A stretch of DNA of 64,000 nt, taken from assembly GCF_025840185.1 (NCBI RefSeq), contig NZ_JAMPJU010000003.1, positions 1-64,000 of the forward strand. The letters are read 5' to 3'. Origin of the DNA: Brenneria izbisi. Its GTDB lineage: Bacteria > Pseudomonadota > Gammaproteobacteria > Enterobacterales > Enterobacteriaceae. The notes beneath the pieces are model-generated. The model ran no database searches and was not told the origin of the DNA. It saw only the letters and a list, made by a program, of their open reading frames with translations. This document shows positions 21,883-32,790 of this stretch, piece by piece; the stretch's first letter is position 1; each line of letters opens with the position of its first letter. Position numbers and translations under genes: made by a program.

Positions 21883-22924
21883 ATTCGCCCTCGTCCTGAC
21901 TTTGTCTGAGTCTCAGATCCAGCGGCGTTTTACTGGCTTCGCCGCCAATTTCGCGCGCCAGGCGCGGAACCAGATATCCAGACACTTTTTTCATCATCTC
22001 TTTGACCAGTACACGCGCTTCGTCATCACTGACCATAAAATGCGCCGCTCCCTGTACTTTATCCAGTACGTGGAGATAGTAAGGCAGTATGCCGATGTCA
22101 AACAGCGCATTGCTCAGGTTTGCCAACGTATCTGCATTATCGTTCACTCCACGCAGCAGGACGCTTTGATTCAGCAGCGTGACGCCTGCGCGACGTAAAC
22201 GCGCCATACTTTGTGTTAAATCAGGATCAATCTCCTGCGGATGGTTAATATGCGTGACCAGCAAAACTTGAAGTGATGTCTGTGATAAGCGTTGGCACAA
22301 TGTAGCGGTAATGCGTGCCGGGATCACCACGGGCAAACGTGTGTGGATACGCAGCCGCTTCAGATGCGGTATCTTTTCCAGCGCGGTAATCAACCAGGCA
22401 AGCTCATGGTCTTTCGCCATCAGCGGATCGCCGCCGGAAAAAATGATTTCATCCAGTTCCGGGTGTGCTTGGATATAGTCCAATGCCTGACGCCAATTGG
22501 TCTTGTTGCCCTGGTTGTCCTGATAGGGAAAATGGCGGCGGAAGCAATAGCGGCAATTGACCGCACAGCCGCCTTTTACCAGCAGCAGCGCGCGGTTGTG
22601 GTATTTATGCAGTAACCCCGGAACGACGCTGTGCTGCTCATCCAGCGGATCATGGCTGAAACCGGGCGTGGCGATAAATTCCGCGCGTGAAGTGAGCACC
22701 TGCTGTAAAAGCGGATCGTCCGCATTGCCTTTTTGCATGCGTGCGGCAAAAGCGCGGGGAACACGCAACGGGAAAAGTCTGCGGGCGTCGTGGCCTTGTC
22801 GTAGCCTGGCGTTGTCGCTTAACGCTAAAAGTTGCAGTAATTCTTCTGGATCGGTAATTACGTCCGCAAGTTGCTGCAACCAATCTTCTCTGGAAGGTAT
22901 ATTTAGGGTTACAATGTGTGCCAT
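21881..22924 (-). CDS. epmB: EF-P (R)-beta-lysine synthase (lysine 2,3-aminomutase) EpmB
   Basis: EpmB is a radical SAM enzyme that turns L-alpha-lysine into (R)-beta-lysine for modification of elongation factor P. The CxxxCxxC cluster motif is visible as CAVNCRYCF, followed by the HELAWLITALE and SGGDPLMAKD segments. I choose the ATG at 22924 (347 residues, MAHIVTLNIPSREDW) because it matches the family start; an upstream start would add eight residues. It diverges from efp with only 39 bases between, and epmA lies 5 kb away, so all three parts of the pathway are in this window. Confidence 0.94.
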   Translation of the reverse strand: MAHIVTLNIPSREDWLQQLADVITDPEELLQLLALSDNARLRQGHDARRLFPLRVPRAFAARMQKGNADDPLLQQVLTSRAEFIATPGFSHDPLDEQHSVVPGLLHKYHNRALLLVKGGCAVNCRYCFRRHFPYQDNQGNKTNWRQALDYIQAHPELDEIIFSGGDPLMAKDHELAWLITALEKIPHLKRLRIHTRLPVVIPARITATLCQRLSQTSLQVLLVTHINHPQEIDPDLTQSMARLRRAGVTLLNQSVLLRGVNDNADTLANLSNALFDIGILPYYLHVLDKVQGAAHFMVSDDEARVLVKEMMKKVSGYLVPRLAREIGGEASKTPLDLRLRQSQDEGE

Positions 22925-22963
22925 TTTTTGGCTTAGTACCAGTATCAAATGTAGAGGGCCTTT

Positions 22964-23530
22964 ATGGCGACTTATTCTAGCAACGATTTCCGTTCCGGTC
23001 TTAAAATCATGTTCGAAGGCGAGCCTTATGCCGTCGAATCAAGTGAGTTCGTCAAACCGGGTAAAGGTCAGGCTTTCGCGCGTGTGAAAATGCGTCGTCT
23101 GCTGACTGGCAAGCTGATCGAGAAAACATTCAAATCCACGGATTCTGCTGAAGGTGCGGATGTTATCGATATGAATCTGACTTACCTGTACAACGATGGT
23201 GAGTTCTGGCATTTCATGAACAATGAAACGTTCGAGCAATTGGCTGCGGATGAGAAAGCGCTTGGCGACAACGCCAAATGGCTGCTCGATCAGGCGGAAT
23301 GTATCGTGACGTTGTGGAACGGTCAGCCGATTTCCGTGACGCCGCCGAACTTTGTCGAACTGGAAATCGTCGATACCGATCCAGGTCTGAAAGGCGATAC
23401 CGCTGGTACTGGCGGTAAACCCGCGACGCTGAGCACTGGCGCGGTGGTAAAAGTGCCATTGTTTGTGCAGATCGGTGAAGTGATCAAAGTGGATACCCGC
23501 TCAGGCGAGTATGTCTCTCGCGTCAAATAA
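22964..23530 (+). CDS. efp: Elongation factor P
   Basis: EF-P binds between the P and E sites of stalled ribosomes and helps form bonds at polyproline stretches. The product has 188 residues with three beta-barrel domains. Lys34 in VKPGKGQAF is the residue that EpmA and EpmB decorate with beta-lysine. The final GEYVSRVK is typical. It is divergent from epmB and is closed by a strong terminator. Confidence 0.97.
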   Translation: MATYSSNDFRSGLKIMFEGEPYAVESSEFVKPGKGQAFARVKMRRLLTGKLIEKTFKSTDSAEGADVIDMNLTYLYNDGEFWHFMNNETFEQLAADEKALGDNAKWLLDQAECIVTLWNGQPISVTPPNFVELEIVDTDPGLKGDTAGTGGKPATLSTGAVVKVPLFVQIGEVIKVDTRSGEYVSRVK

Positions 23531-23556
23531 TTGACGCTTGATGTAAAGCCAGCCGC

Positions 23557-23584
23557 AGCCGCCATTTTTATGGCGGCTTTTTTT
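23557..23584 (+). terminator. Rho-independent terminator of efp
   Basis: AGCCGCCAT (23557-23565) pairs with ATGGCGGCT (23570-23578) around a TTTT loop, followed by seven Ts. It lies 26 bases after the efp stop codon. Confidence 0.92.
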
Positions 23585-23639
23585 ATCTCTATATTTTTAA
23601 GCCCCACTCTGAAAAGTTCCACGAAACAGGCAGGATTGA

Positions 23640-23648
23640 CTACGCTTA
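23640..23648 (+). promoter_or_regulatory. Candidate sigma-S -10 element of the entericidin gene
   Basis: CTACGCTTA fits the extended sigma-S -10 consensus CTAYRCTTA. It lies 60 bases upstream of the entericidin start; E. coli ecnB is known to be RpoS-dependent. The same bases form a small GACTAC/GTAGTC hairpin (23638-23643 with 23653-23658) followed by five Ts, which could act as an attenuator. Confidence 0.45.
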
Positions 23649-23707
23649 GAAGGTAGTCTTTTTGCTGCTTTTAAGAAACCTATTTATCATTGAAGAAGGA
23701 ATAACCT

Positions 23708-23839
23708 ATGTTGAAGAAAAGTCTGGTCGCTATTTTTTCGCTGTTAGTTCTCTCTGCCGTAGTCGGGTGTAACACTACCCGTGGTGTTGGACAGGATGTT
23801 GAAGCCGGCGGGGAAGCGATACAGCGTAGCGCGCAATAA
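23708..23839 (+). CDS. ecnB: Entericidin EcnA/B-family lipoprotein
   Basis: This 43-residue lipoprotein was found by direct translation. It has a short basic-hydrophobic signal peptide ending in AVVGC, then [18 protein letters not shown], which matches the entericidin family. In E. coli, EcnA and EcnB form an antidote-toxin pair linked to stationary-phase lysis and lie next to efp. Only one entericidin gene is present here, and it resembles EcnB more at the N-terminus. With no partner visible, a toxin role is uncertain. Confidence 0.88.
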   Translation: MLKKSLVAIFSLLVLSAVVGCNTTRGVGQDVEAGGEAIQRSAQ

Positions 23840-23878
23840 AGAGATAAGTCGTATAAATTTTAACGTGAGGAAGGCGCT

Positions 23879-23983
23879 ATGATGGTGTTTTCTTCAGCCC
23901 GACGACATAATGCGGCGGTGGATGAGTTGGAGAAAAACGATGTCACCGCTCGTTATCACTGTATATATGTTGACGCTCCGTAA
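23879..23983 (+). CDS. Small ORF overlapping the DUF486 gene start
   Basis: This 34-residue frame (MMVFSSARRHNAAVDELEKN) has a good ribosome site, GTGAGGAAGG, just upstream. It runs 44 bases into the DUF486 gene in another frame. I recognise no family. It may be a leader peptide coupled to the downstream gene, or only a chance frame. Confidence 0.25.
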   Translation: MMVFSSARRHNAAVDELEKNDVTARYHCIYVDAP

Positions 23984-24469
23984 TGTGTTTATACCCGTCA
24001 TACTTCAAGTTGCAGGTGCGTTGGCTGCGCTCAGTATTCAGCCCAAAGGGGCCGCTGCACGCAGCGTTCAAATCTGCTCCTGGCAGATTTGTCACCCGAA
24101 TCACTTACTGATGTAAGCTCATCGGGGTTCCTTCGCTTGCCGCCTTCCTGTAATTCGAATTATTTAGGGTATATGACTTTCGCTTGGTACGGGCACTGGC
24201 GTAATTTTAGCGGACGAACCGGGTTAATTGCCGCATTGGTCAGTTGGGGAATTGCCCTGTTTGAATATTTATTGCAGGTTCCGGCAAACTGTATTGGATA
24301 TCAGGTCGCCCCCGCCGGACAGTTAAAAATATTGCAGGAAGTGATTAGCCTTTCCGTATTTATTCCGTTCTCCATTCTTATTTTACCTTTCCGTACTGAT
24401 TATATCTGGGCCGGTTTATGTTTATTGGCCGCGGTATTCTTTATGTTTCGGGATAAAATTATGGGATAA
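23940..24469 (+). pseudogene. DUF486 (DMT-family) membrane protein gene interrupted by an ERIC element
   Basis: Two parts of one gene are visible. The start, preceded by TTGGAG, encodes MSPLVITVYMLTLRNVF (23940-23990). The rest resumes at 24173 as MTFAWYGHWRNFSGRTGL and continues to MFRDKIMG. Joined, they form a DUF486 family protein of about 115 residues with four membrane segments. Between them sits a 180-bp ERIC element flanked by TA. Reading from the original start, the frame stops inside the element. A shorter product starting at the ATG at 24173 could still be made but would lack the first membrane segment. The function of DUF486 proteins is not established. Confidence 0.85.
23992..24171. 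repeat. ERIC element, long form with internal insertion
   Basis: The ends carry ERIC terminal sequences: TACCCGTCATACTTCAAGTTG on the left and its inverted counterpart ending in AATTATTTAGGGTA on the right. The conserved core TCACTTACTGATGTAAGCTC is present at 24101-24120. TA dinucleotides flank both ends (23990-23991, 24172-24173), the usual ERIC target duplication. The element is 180 bp rather than the standard 127 bp; the extra bases (roughly 24030-24095) include a hairpin AAATCTGC/GGCAGATTT. Longer ERIC variants are known in Yersinia and Photorhabdus. Confidence 0.9.
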
Positions 24470-24511
24470 CGGCTTATCCTGATTAATTCTCATTCCCCTT
24501 TAATCTTGCAA

Positions 24512-24547
24512 GAAAGAAAATAATACGGCCTGCACAGGGCAGGCCGT
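24512..24547 (-). terminator. Terminator of the frd operon
   Basis: ACGGCCTGC (24525-24533) and GCAGGCCGT (24539-24547) form a 9-bp stem with a five-base loop. On the minus strand it is followed by a T-rich stretch (complement of 24512-24524). It lies about 20 bases after frdD. Confidence 0.75.
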
Positions 24548-24567
24548 TAATTGCAAAACAAAACCGC

Positions 24568-25334
<767 letters not shown>

Positions 25335-25347
25335 TATTGCCCCTCCC

Positions 25348-26082
25348 TTATTGTGGTTTCAGCATGGCAATCATGAAGTCTTTAGCACTCTCAACCTTGC
25401 CTTGCTGAATTGCAGCGGCAGGATCCACATGCTTCGGACAAACCTCTGAGCAGTACCCCACAAAGGTACAACTCCAGACCCCGTTGCTGCCGTTCAACTG
25501 CGGCATACGCACTTTTTTACCGTGATCGCGGTTATCCAGGTTGTAACGGTGCGCGAGGGTTATCGCCGCCGGGCCAATGAATTCAGGATTCAGACCAAAC
25601 TGTGGACACGCTGCATAGCAGAGGCCGCAGTTAATACAGCCAGAAAACTGGTGATATTTGGCCATCTGCGCCGGAGTTTGTTTGTTCGGGCCATCAGCCG
25701 GTTTTCGATCGTTGCCGATGATATAAGGCTTGATGGCTTCCAGACTTTCAATAAAGTGCGTCATGTCGACCACCAGGTCGCGCTCGATGGGGAAGTTACC
25801 CAGCGCCTCAACCTTCAGCCCGTCCTGATAATCACGCAGGAAGGTCTTACAGGCCAGCTTGGGTACGTTGTTCACCATCATGCCGCAGGAACCACAGATC
25901 GCCATACGGCAGGACCAGCGGTAGGAGAGATCCGCAGCCAGGTTATCCTTGATATAGCCCAGAGCGTCCAGCAGGGAAGTCTCTTTGTTAAACGGGACTT
26001 CAAACGTCTCAAAATACGGCGCGTTGTCCTGTTCGGGGTTGTAGCGCATGACTTCCATTTTCAGGGTTTGCATCTCAGCCAT
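25348..26082 (-). CDS. frdB: Fumarate reductase iron-sulfur subunit
   Basis: The 244-residue protein carries three iron-sulfur clusters linking FrdCD to the flavin of FrdA. The [2Fe-2S] cysteines are in [16 protein letters not shown]. Those of the [4Fe-4S] and [3Fe-4S] clusters are in [12 protein letters not shown] and [14 protein letters not shown]. The start at 26082 ([11 protein letters not shown]) overlaps the last eight bases of frdA, implying translational coupling; upstream starts inside frdA are not supported. Confidence 0.96.
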   Translation of the reverse strand: MAEMQTLKMEVMRYNPEQDNAPYFETFEVPFNKETSLLDALGYIKDNLAADLSYRWSCRMAICGSCGMMVNNVPKLACKTFLRDYQDGLKVEALGNFPIERDLVVDMTHFIESLEAIKPYIIGNDRKPADGPNKQTPAQMAKYHQFSGCINCGLCYAACPQFGLNPEFIGPAAITLAHRYNLDNRDHGKKVRMPQLNGSNGVWSCTFVGYCSEVCPKHVDPAAAIQQGKVESAKDFMIAMLKPQ

Positions 26083-27874
26083 TCGCCTGCTCCTTCTTGC
26101 TTTTATCCTGAGCATCGTCGCCTTCGGCACCGTAAACGCGTTTGGCCGGTGGCAGTTTGGTGATTTTCACATCGGTGTAATCCAGACGTGGCGCACCTTC
26201 AGGGTTATAAAAAGCCAGCGTATGCTTCAGGAAGTTAACATCGTCACGCTCGGTGCAGCCTTCATCCAGACGTTGGTGGGCGCCGCGGGATTCTTTACGG
26301 TTAATGGCGGAGTGCGCCATACATTCCGCCACGTCCAGACTATGACCCAGTTCAATGTTATAAAGCAGGTCGGTGTTGAACACACTGGAATGGTCGGTGA
26401 TTTTCACCCGTTTGAAGCGCTCTTTCAGTTCGGCCAGTTTATCGACGGTTTTCTGCATCAGTTCCGTTGTACGATAAATGCCGCAGCCTTCTTCCATGGA
26501 CAGGCCCATTTCATCACGGATTTTCGCCCAGCTTTCCGTGCCTTCCTGTTTCATCAGATCATTCAGGCGCTGTTCGACATCACGGGTTTGCGCATCAAGT
26601 GCGCTGCCGTTGGCAGGGGCGGCGGACTGTGCGCGCTGTACCGCCTGCTCGCCGGCGACGCGTCCAAACACCACCAGTTCAGCCAGCGAGTTGGAACCGA
26701 GACGGTTTGCGCCATGCAGACCGACAGACGAACATTCACCGACGGCAAACAGGCCTTTGATACGGGTTTCGCAGTTTTGATCGGTTTCAATACCACCCAT
26801 GGTGTAGTGCGCGGTAGGACGGATTGGAATCGGTTCTTTAACCGGATCAACGCCAACATAGGCTTTCGCCAGTTCGCAGATGAACGGCAGACGTTCTTTG
26901 AGTTTCTTCTCACCGAGGTGGCGCAGGTCAAGATAGACCACATCGCCCAGCGGGGTGGAAATGGTGCGCCCGGCGCGCCATTCATGCCAGAAGGCCTGAG
27001 AAACCTTATCGCGCGGACCCAGTTCCATGTATTTGTTTTTCGGCTCGCCCAGCGGCGTTTCCGGGCCCATGCCGTAATCCTGTAGATAACGGTAGCCGTC
27101 TTTGTTGACCATGATGCCGCCTTCGCCGCGGCAGCCTTCGGTCATCAGAATGCCGGAGCCAGGCAGACCAGTCGGGTGATACTGCACGAACTCCATATCG
27201 CGCAAGGGTACGCCGTGGCGGAATGCCATGCCCATACCGTCGCCGGTGACGATGCCGCCATTGGTGTTGTAGCGATACACTCGTCCCGCTCCACCGGTGG
27301 CGATCACCACCGCATTGGCGCGGATCTGAACCAATGAGCCTTCCATCATATTGATGGCGACGACACCGCGTGCATGCCCGTCATCAACCAGCACATCAAG
27401 AACGAAATGTTCATCGAAACGTTGGATCTGTGGATATTTGAGGGAGGTCTGGAACAAGGTATGCAGCATGTGGAAGCCGGTTTTATCGGCGGCAAACCAG
27501 GTACGTTCTATTTTCATTCCACCAAACCGGCGAACGTTGACAGAACCATCGGGTTTACGGCTCCATGGGCAGCCCCATTGTTCCAGTTGGATCATTTCTT
27601 CAGGACAGTGTTTGACGAAGTGTTCGACCACGTCTTGTTCACACAACCAGTCGCCACCAGAAACAGTGTCGTTGAAATGATAATCGAAGCTATCGTGATC
27701 CTGAGTGACCGCTGCTGATCCGCCTTCTGCCGCCACGGTATGGCTACGCATCGGGTAGACTTTTGAGATCAGCGCAATTTTCAGTTGGGGATTGGCTTCC
27801 GCGGCGGCAATCGCCGCTCGTAAGCCAGCGCCCCCGGCCCCGATAATGGCCAAATCGGCATTAAAGGTTTGCAC
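26075..27874 (-). CDS. frdA: Fumarate reductase flavoprotein subunit
   Basis: FrdA reduces fumarate to succinate as the last step of anaerobic fumarate respiration. The 599-residue protein begins with a Rossmann FAD motif ([12 protein letters not shown]). His45 in [14 protein letters not shown] is the covalent FAD attachment site. The active-site segment HPTGLPGSG and the C-terminal Arg-rich region ([11 protein letters not shown]) are intact. A ribosome site (GGAGG) precedes the ATG. It heads frdABCD and diverges from epmA. Confidence 0.97.
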   Translation of the reverse strand: MQTFNADLAIIGAGGAGLRAAIAAAEANPQLKIALISKVYPMRSHTVAAEGGSAAVTQDHDSFDYHFNDTVSGGDWLCEQDVVEHFVKHCPEEMIQLEQWGCPWSRKPDGSVNVRRFGGMKIERTWFAADKTGFHMLHTLFQTSLKYPQIQRFDEHFVLDVLVDDGHARGVVAINMMEGSLVQIRANAVVIATGGAGRVYRYNTNGGIVTGDGMGMAFRHGVPLRDMEFVQYHPTGLPGSGILMTEGCRGEGGIMVNKDGYRYLQDYGMGPETPLGEPKNKYMELGPRDKVSQAFWHEWRAGRTISTPLGDVVYLDLRHLGEKKLKERLPFICELAKAYVGVDPVKEPIPIRPTAHYTMGGIETDQNCETRIKGLFAVGECSSVGLHGANRLGSNSLAELVVFGRVAGEQAVQRAQSAAPANGSALDAQTRDVEQRLNDLMKQEGTESWAKIRDEMGLSMEEGCGIYRTTELMQKTVDKLAELKERFKRVKITDHSSVFNTDLLYNIELGHSLDVAECMAHSAINRKESRGAHQRLDEGCTERDDVNFLKHTLAFYNPEGAPRLDYTDVKITKLPPAKRVYGAEGDDAQDKSKKEQANG

Positions 27875-28378
27875 TGCATTCCTCCAGTTACTTAAGTTAA
27901 TTAAGTTAAAATAAAAATATAATATCTATTCATTGCTATCTTTATATATCCACATATATCTGCGGAACGTCTTATGCAGGTAGCCCTATAAAAATTGATT
28001 CGCAAACTTATTAAGAATAGACATAACGCTATTTTTTGTATGGAAATAAGTATACCGAATGATTGGCGGATGAAATTTGATGTGATCCAGCATTTTGTTG
28101 TTTTTTCACAGTGTCCTGTAATAAAAGATAAAAACGTGATCGAACGGCTTATTTTTATAAAAATGCTGCTTTTATTTCTTTAATAACACTTTTACAGGCA
28201 GTACGGAAAAATGTTTCACTGGATATATCATGATTCTTTTTCACATTGCCGGGAGCGCGGCGCCCTCGTTGTTGTCGGCTAATGCAAGCGGTTGCTGAAC
28301 GTTTCTCCTGTAAATTTTTTGTCTGCCTGCGCTGATGCGGGTAGACTGCCCCACCTGTTTGAGTTTGGAGTAAGAACC
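27875..28378. other. frdA-epmA intergenic region (divergent promoters)
   Basis: This 504-base gap is AT-rich and holds no convincing gene. The frd promoter should lie at the left end. A TTGATTCGCAAAC at about 27997-28009 resembles an FNR half-site, weakly. The right end has GGAG just before epmA. I see no strong repeat or terminator here. Confidence 0.5.
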
Positions 28379-29356
28379 ATGAGCGAGACGGCAAGTTGGC
28401 AACCTGATGCTTCTGTCGCTAATTTGTTGAAGCGAGCGTCGATAGTCGCGGCTATCCGGCGTTTCTTCACCGATCGTGGGGTACTGGAGGTTGAAACGCC
28501 AGCGATGAGCCAGGCGACGGTAACGGACGTTTATCTATGCCCGTTCCAGACCCGCTTCGTTGGGCCGGGCGCTGCGGATGGGATGACGCTGTATTTGATG
28601 ACCAGCCCCGAATACCACATGAAACGCCTTCTGGCCGCAGGCAGCGGTCCGATTTTTCAAGTATGCCGCAGCTTTCGTAATGAAGAGTCCGGCAGATACC
28701 ATAACCCGGAATTTACCATGCTGGAATGGTATCGGCCGCATTACGACATGTACCGACTGATGAATGAAGTCGATGATTTACTTCAGCAAATATTGGAGTG
28801 CGAAAGTGCGGAAATGCTTTCGTATCAACAGGCTTTTTTGCGACATCTGGACATTGATCCGCTGTCTGTGGACAAGGCCCAACTGCGTGAAGCGGCGGAA
28901 AAGCTGGGGCTGGGCGATATCGCCGGCCGGGAAGCGGATCGTGATGCGCTGGTGCAAATGCTGTTTACCTTCGGCGTCGAACCGAACATCGGTCGCGACA
29001 AACCGGCATTTGTCTACCATTTCCCGGCAACGCAGGCTTCGCTGGCTGAAATCAGCACCGAGGATCATCGTGTCGCCGAACGTTTTGAAGTCTATTTCAA
29101 AGGCATTGAACTGGCCAACGGCTTCCGTGAACTGACGGATTGCGATGAGCAGCGTCAGCGTTTCGAGCAGGATAACCGCAAACGTGCGGCACGCGGTTTG
29201 CCGCCGCAGCCGATTGATGAAAACTTGCTGGCCGCGCTCAAGCATGGTCTGCCTCAATGCGCGGGCGTGGCGTTAGGCGTTGATCGCCTGATTATGCTGG
29301 CGTTGGGCGCGGAAAAACTGAGCGATGTGATTGCGTTTTCGGTCGAGCGCTCCTGA
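28379..29356 (+). CDS. epmA: EF-P-lysine ligase EpmA (PoxA/GenX)
   Basis: EpmA is a truncated class II lysyl-tRNA synthetase that attaches beta-lysine to Lys34 of EF-P. The 325-residue product has the class II motifs ([18 protein letters not shown] as motif 2, [15 protein letters not shown] as motif 3) and lacks the tRNA-anticodon domain. The start at 28379 (MSETASWQP) follows GGAG; the upstream ATG at 28292 is unsupported. Its partners epmB and efp lie at 21.9-23.5 kb. Confidence 0.96.
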   Translation: MSETASWQPDASVANLLKRASIVAAIRRFFTDRGVLEVETPAMSQATVTDVYLCPFQTRFVGPGAADGMTLYLMTSPEYHMKRLLAAGSGPIFQVCRSFRNEESGRYHNPEFTMLEWYRPHYDMYRLMNEVDDLLQQILECESAEMLSYQQAFLRHLDIDPLSVDKAQLREAAEKLGLGDIAGREADRDALVQMLFTFGVEPNIGRDKPAFVYHFPATQASLAEISTEDHRVAERFEVYFKGIELANGFRELTDCDEQRQRFEQDNRKRAARGLPPQPIDENLLAALKHGLPQCAGVALGVDRLIMLALGAEKLSDVIAFSVERS

Positions 29357-29370
29357 TCTTGCTTGGCGAA

Positions 29371-29403
29371 AAGGCGGGGCGGCAACGGCTCCCCGCCTTA
29401 TTT
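29371..29403. terminator. Terminator between epmA and mscM
   Basis: AAGGCGGGG (29371-29379) pairs with CCCCGCCTT (29391-29399), followed by ATTT. It lies 14 bases after epmA and also sits just past the convergent mscM stop, so it may act in both directions. Confidence 0.75.
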
Positions 29404-29428
29404 CTTCTTTGTATATAACTGTATATAA

Positions 29429-32400
29429 CTACAAGCTGCCCGCGCTCCGGTTGCTGGATGTCAGGGTGTTTCCTTTACGCGCGATATTGTCCATTCGTAC
29501 CTGGAAAGGAGGGAACGGCAGCACCATATTGTGTTTACGGTAATTTTCCAGAATCAACTGGTGCAGTTCATGGCGCAACGGCATACGGTGAACCATTTCC
29601 GCGGCGAAAATACGTAGTTCGAAAATCTGAATCCCTTGCTGCAAATCGACCAGAAAAACTTCCGGCGGCGGATTTTCCAATATCAGCGAACAGCGGTTGA
29701 CTGCATCCAGCAGCAAATCGGTGACCACTTTGCTGTCCGCCTCGGCGGGCGCCGGCACCGTCAGAACCACGCGCGTCACGGAATCTGACAGCGACCAGTT
29801 AATAAACTGTTCGGTAATAAACGCCTTGTTCGGTACGATAATCTCTTTGCGGTCCCAGTCGGAAATGGTGGTCGCGCGCGTATTAATGCGCATCACGCTG
29901 CCGGTGAGGTCGCGGATTGTGACGGTATCGCCGATACGTATCGGCTTTTCAAACAGGATAATCAGGCCGGAAATAAAGTTGGCGAAGATTTCCTGCAAGC
30001 CAAACCCTAACCCCACGCCGAGCGCCGCCACCAGCCATTGTAGTTTCGACCATTCAATCCCCATCAATGAGAAGCCCATCAGACAACCGATCAGCATCAG
30101 AATATATTTGCTGATGGTGGTGATGGCATAACCGCTGCCCGGCGACAAATCAAGGTGCTGTAATACCGCCAGTTCCAGTAAGGCCGGCAGATTGCGCACC
30201 AACTGGGCGGTAATCACAAAAATCAGTATGGCAATGAGAACCGAACCCAGCGTAATCGACTGAACGCTTTCCACGCCTTTGACCGTACTGCTGACATCCC
30301 ACAGGCTGATGTTTTCCAGGAAAGCAAAAGCGGAGTGAATTTCCGACCACAGTACGATAACGGAAACCAGTGCGATTAAGGTCAGGATCGAGCGCACCAG
30401 CTTCAGGGATTTGGCGCTGATCGCATCCAGATCCACCACCGGCTCTTCAATCGCTTCTGAATTTCCTTCATGGGGGACGCCAGACTGCGGTTCTTCTTCA
30501 CCTCTGGCCCGTTGCGCCAGAATTTCTGAACGACGCTGCTTTGCCCGGTCGAATGCGATACGGCGTCGCTGAATGAGCATCCAGCGACGAATAATATGAT
30601 AGACGACCAGCAGGAAAAACCAGATGGAAACCGAGGTTTCCAGCCTGACCAGCAGCGCTTGCGCCGTCGCCAGATAACCAATGCAGGCGGCTAGCGCGGC
30701 GGCCAGCGGGACGCACATCAGCAGGTTCCACATCGCCCGGTTGACCGAGTTCTCCCCGGAGCCTTCTTTATCCAGATAGAGCGGAATACCGGCACGTTTC
30801 AAGCTGGTGGTCACCAGGCTTAACGCCATACAGAGCAGGATGAAGCACAAGCGACCCAACGTGCTGGAGAACTCGCGATCGTTCAGTTTTTCGAACGTTA
30901 TGAGCGCCATCACCAATGGCACAATAAACGCAATGGAAAGGCGGTAATAGCGCATTGCTCTGGCGACCCGATCGGGCGACCAGCGGAAATGGACGATAAA
31001 CAGCCCTTGCGGATGCGCGAATGATGCGCTGATCATGACCAGCCACATCAGCGGTACGGTGGCGGTCACGCTGTCGCCAATCGCCACCGCAACCGGGTAG
31101 GGCCAGGCATTCTGCAAGCCGTAGCCCAGCGCGGCCCATAGCACCGGTAACGGCAGCGCGGTCAGGATTGACCAGAAAACGGTACGCAGCGTCAGCATAA
31201 AGTGATCGAGAGTGACTTTGCCAACCCGACTGCTGGCGCGCTCTAGAAAAGCGTGATAGTGGCGGCGGGAACTGAAGCTGAACCCCACCAGCAACAGCGC
31301 GCCCAGCAGCGGGATGACCGTTTCGCGGCTGGTGACCATCATGATTATGGCGCTGCTGAGTTGGGTAAAGGTATCCATAGACAACAGACGTGTCAGATCC
31401 TGCACCAGCTTCAGCGGATAAGCGAAGGTGATTGGATCAACATCGGCCACCCAGAAGAGATAACGGTGCGCGGCTTCTCTCGTCTCTCTCAACGCATCTT
31501 CCAGTTGATTATTCGCTACTTTGAGTTTGGTTAACTCCAGAATCTGCGTATCGCAACCGGAAATCAGCGAAGTCAGCAAATCGCGCTGGGTGCGCAGTTG
31601 ATCCGCCAGAATGCGCCGCTGGGTTGCGTTCAGCGGCGTTCCATCATCCTGTTTTGACTGCTCGATATCATGCGGTTGATTGATCAGGTCCTCAAAATGC
31701 AGACGCTGGACGCGTAACTGCGCCATATCGCTGTCCAACAGTTGTGGTTTGGGCATTTCCGGCAATCGTGCCACTTGCGCCCGCAGGGTTTCGCCTAATA
31801 CCGGCGAGACGTCAAGCCATTGGGCCTGTTCCCGGATAGTGGTCAGCGCCTGACGGACCTGAAGCGTATGCGTGGCGGCTTGACGTTGCTGGGAAGCGAT
31901 CAAGTCCATGCGTTGCGCCTGCTGATTCAGCGCGACGGACAGTTCCCGGTTAACCTGTAGCTGTGCGCTGATAACACTGGGCAAATCGCCGCCCTGTTCC
32001 GCCAGCAATTCGGTGCGTTCCAGCGCTTGCTCGGCCTCTTTCTGGCGCAGACTATTGATATTGCTGCGTAGCGACTGTAACTGCGTATCCATCCGAACAT
32101 GCCGTTTTTTATACAGTTCGGCGCGTAACCGGGATAATTCCTGACGATTGCTGGCTGACAACTGCGCCAGTTCCAATTCGTCCACACGACTTTTGCGCAG
32201 CGCGGCTTCGGTCTGAAGCGCCGCCAGTTGCGCCTGTGCCAGCGGCGTCGATGGTGTGCCGAGAGCCTGGATACGGCGCTCCATATCACCCAGTGAACGG
32301 CTGGCTTCGGTTTGCTGTTGGGGAAGCTGTCCGAGCGAGTCGCTGATTTCACGTAATCGATCCTGCTCCTGCTGCAATTGGCGGCTTTGTTCCAGTAGCT

Positions 32401-32746
32401 GGCTACTGGTTTGCAGGATCTGTTGCTCAAGATCGTTAATCGAAAGATTGTTCGCGGCCGCTGAGGGTTTTTCGTCTTCTGCGGCCAACTGACCACGCAG
32501 TTCCTGAATCAGCTTGGGAAAATCATCAATAACACGTTGATATTGCGCCGCACGTTCGCGCGACGCTTTGATTTCCTGTGTCGCATTCAGGGCAGATTGC
32601 AGTTCTTCCACAATCTGCGCTTGATCGGCTGCGCCTTTATTGGATTCCGCCTGTTGCAACTGTTGACGTAACTGCGCCTCACTGGGCGCCGCCCACACGG
32701 TGGTTGATAACAAGCAACTCAGCAAAAAAATCAGAATCAGACGCAC
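29429..32746 (-). CDS. mscM: Miniconductance mechanosensitive channel MscM (YjeP)
   Basis: This large MscS-family channel (1105 residues) releases solutes on osmotic downshock. It has a signal peptide ending TTVWAAPSE, a long periplasmic coiled-coil region rich in Gln and Glu (about residues 25-460), many membrane helices, and the MscS core near the C-terminus (WLVAALGVGLGFGLQEIFAN, then RIGDTVTIRDLTGSV). I chose GTG at 32746, which follows AAAGGTAG and matches the E. coli start MRLI; the TTG at 32773 is less likely. It lies 44 bases downstream of psd, the conserved psd-mscM operon. Confidence 0.93.
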   Translation of the reverse strand: MRLILIFLLSCLLSTTVWAAPSEAQLRQQLQQAESNKGAADQAQIVEELQSALNATQEIKASRERAAQYQRVIDDFPKLIQELRGQLAAEDEKPSAAANNLSINDLEQQILQTSSQLLEQSRQLQQEQDRLREISDSLGQLPQQQTEASRSLGDMERRIQALGTPSTPLAQAQLAALQTEAALRKSRVDELELAQLSASNRQELSRLRAELYKKRHVRMDTQLQSLRSNINSLRQKEAEQALERTELLAEQGGDLPSVISAQLQVNRELSVALNQQAQRMDLIASQQRQAATHTLQVRQALTTIREQAQWLDVSPVLGETLRAQVARLPEMPKPQLLDSDMAQLRVQRLHFEDLINQPHDIEQSKQDDGTPLNATQRRILADQLRTQRDLLTSLISGCDTQILELTKLKVANNQLEDALRETREAAHRYLFWVADVDPITFAYPLKLVQDLTRLLSMDTFTQLSSAIIMMVTSRETVIPLLGALLLVGFSFSSRRHYHAFLERASSRVGKVTLDHFMLTLRTVFWSILTALPLPVLWAALGYGLQNAWPYPVAVAIGDSVTATVPLMWLVMISASFAHPQGLFIVHFRWSPDRVARAMRYYRLSIAFIVPLVMALITFEKLNDREFSSTLGRLCFILLCMALSLVTTSLKRAGIPLYLDKEGSGENSVNRAMWNLLMCVPLAAALAACIGYLATAQALLVRLETSVSIWFFLLVVYHIIRRWMLIQRRRIAFDRAKQRRSEILAQRARGEEEPQSGVPHEGNSEAIEEPVVDLDAISAKSLKLVRSILTLIALVSVIVLWSEIHSAFAFLENISLWDVSSTVKGVESVQSITLGSVLIAILIFVITAQLVRNLPALLELAVLQHLDLSPGSGYAITTISKYILMLIGCLMGFSLMGIEWSKLQWLVAALGVGLGFGLQEIFANFISGLIILFEKPIRIGDTVTIRDLTGSVMRINTRATTISDWDRKEIIVPNKAFITEQFINWSLSDSVTRVVLTVPAPAEADSKVVTDLLLDAVNRCSLILENPPPEVFLVDLQQGIQIFELRIFAAEMVHRMPLRHELHQLILENYRKHNMVLPFPPFQVRMDNIARKGNTLTSSNRSAGSL

Positions 32747-32790
32747 GTTTAGTCTACCTTTCACTGACAACAATGGAGAATTGACGGCGC

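Noticed and set aside
26048-27085. 345-codon open frame on the plus strand
   Set aside because: It lies opposite frdA, whose product is unmistakable. It has no recognised domain and is typical of an antisense shadow in GC-rich codons.
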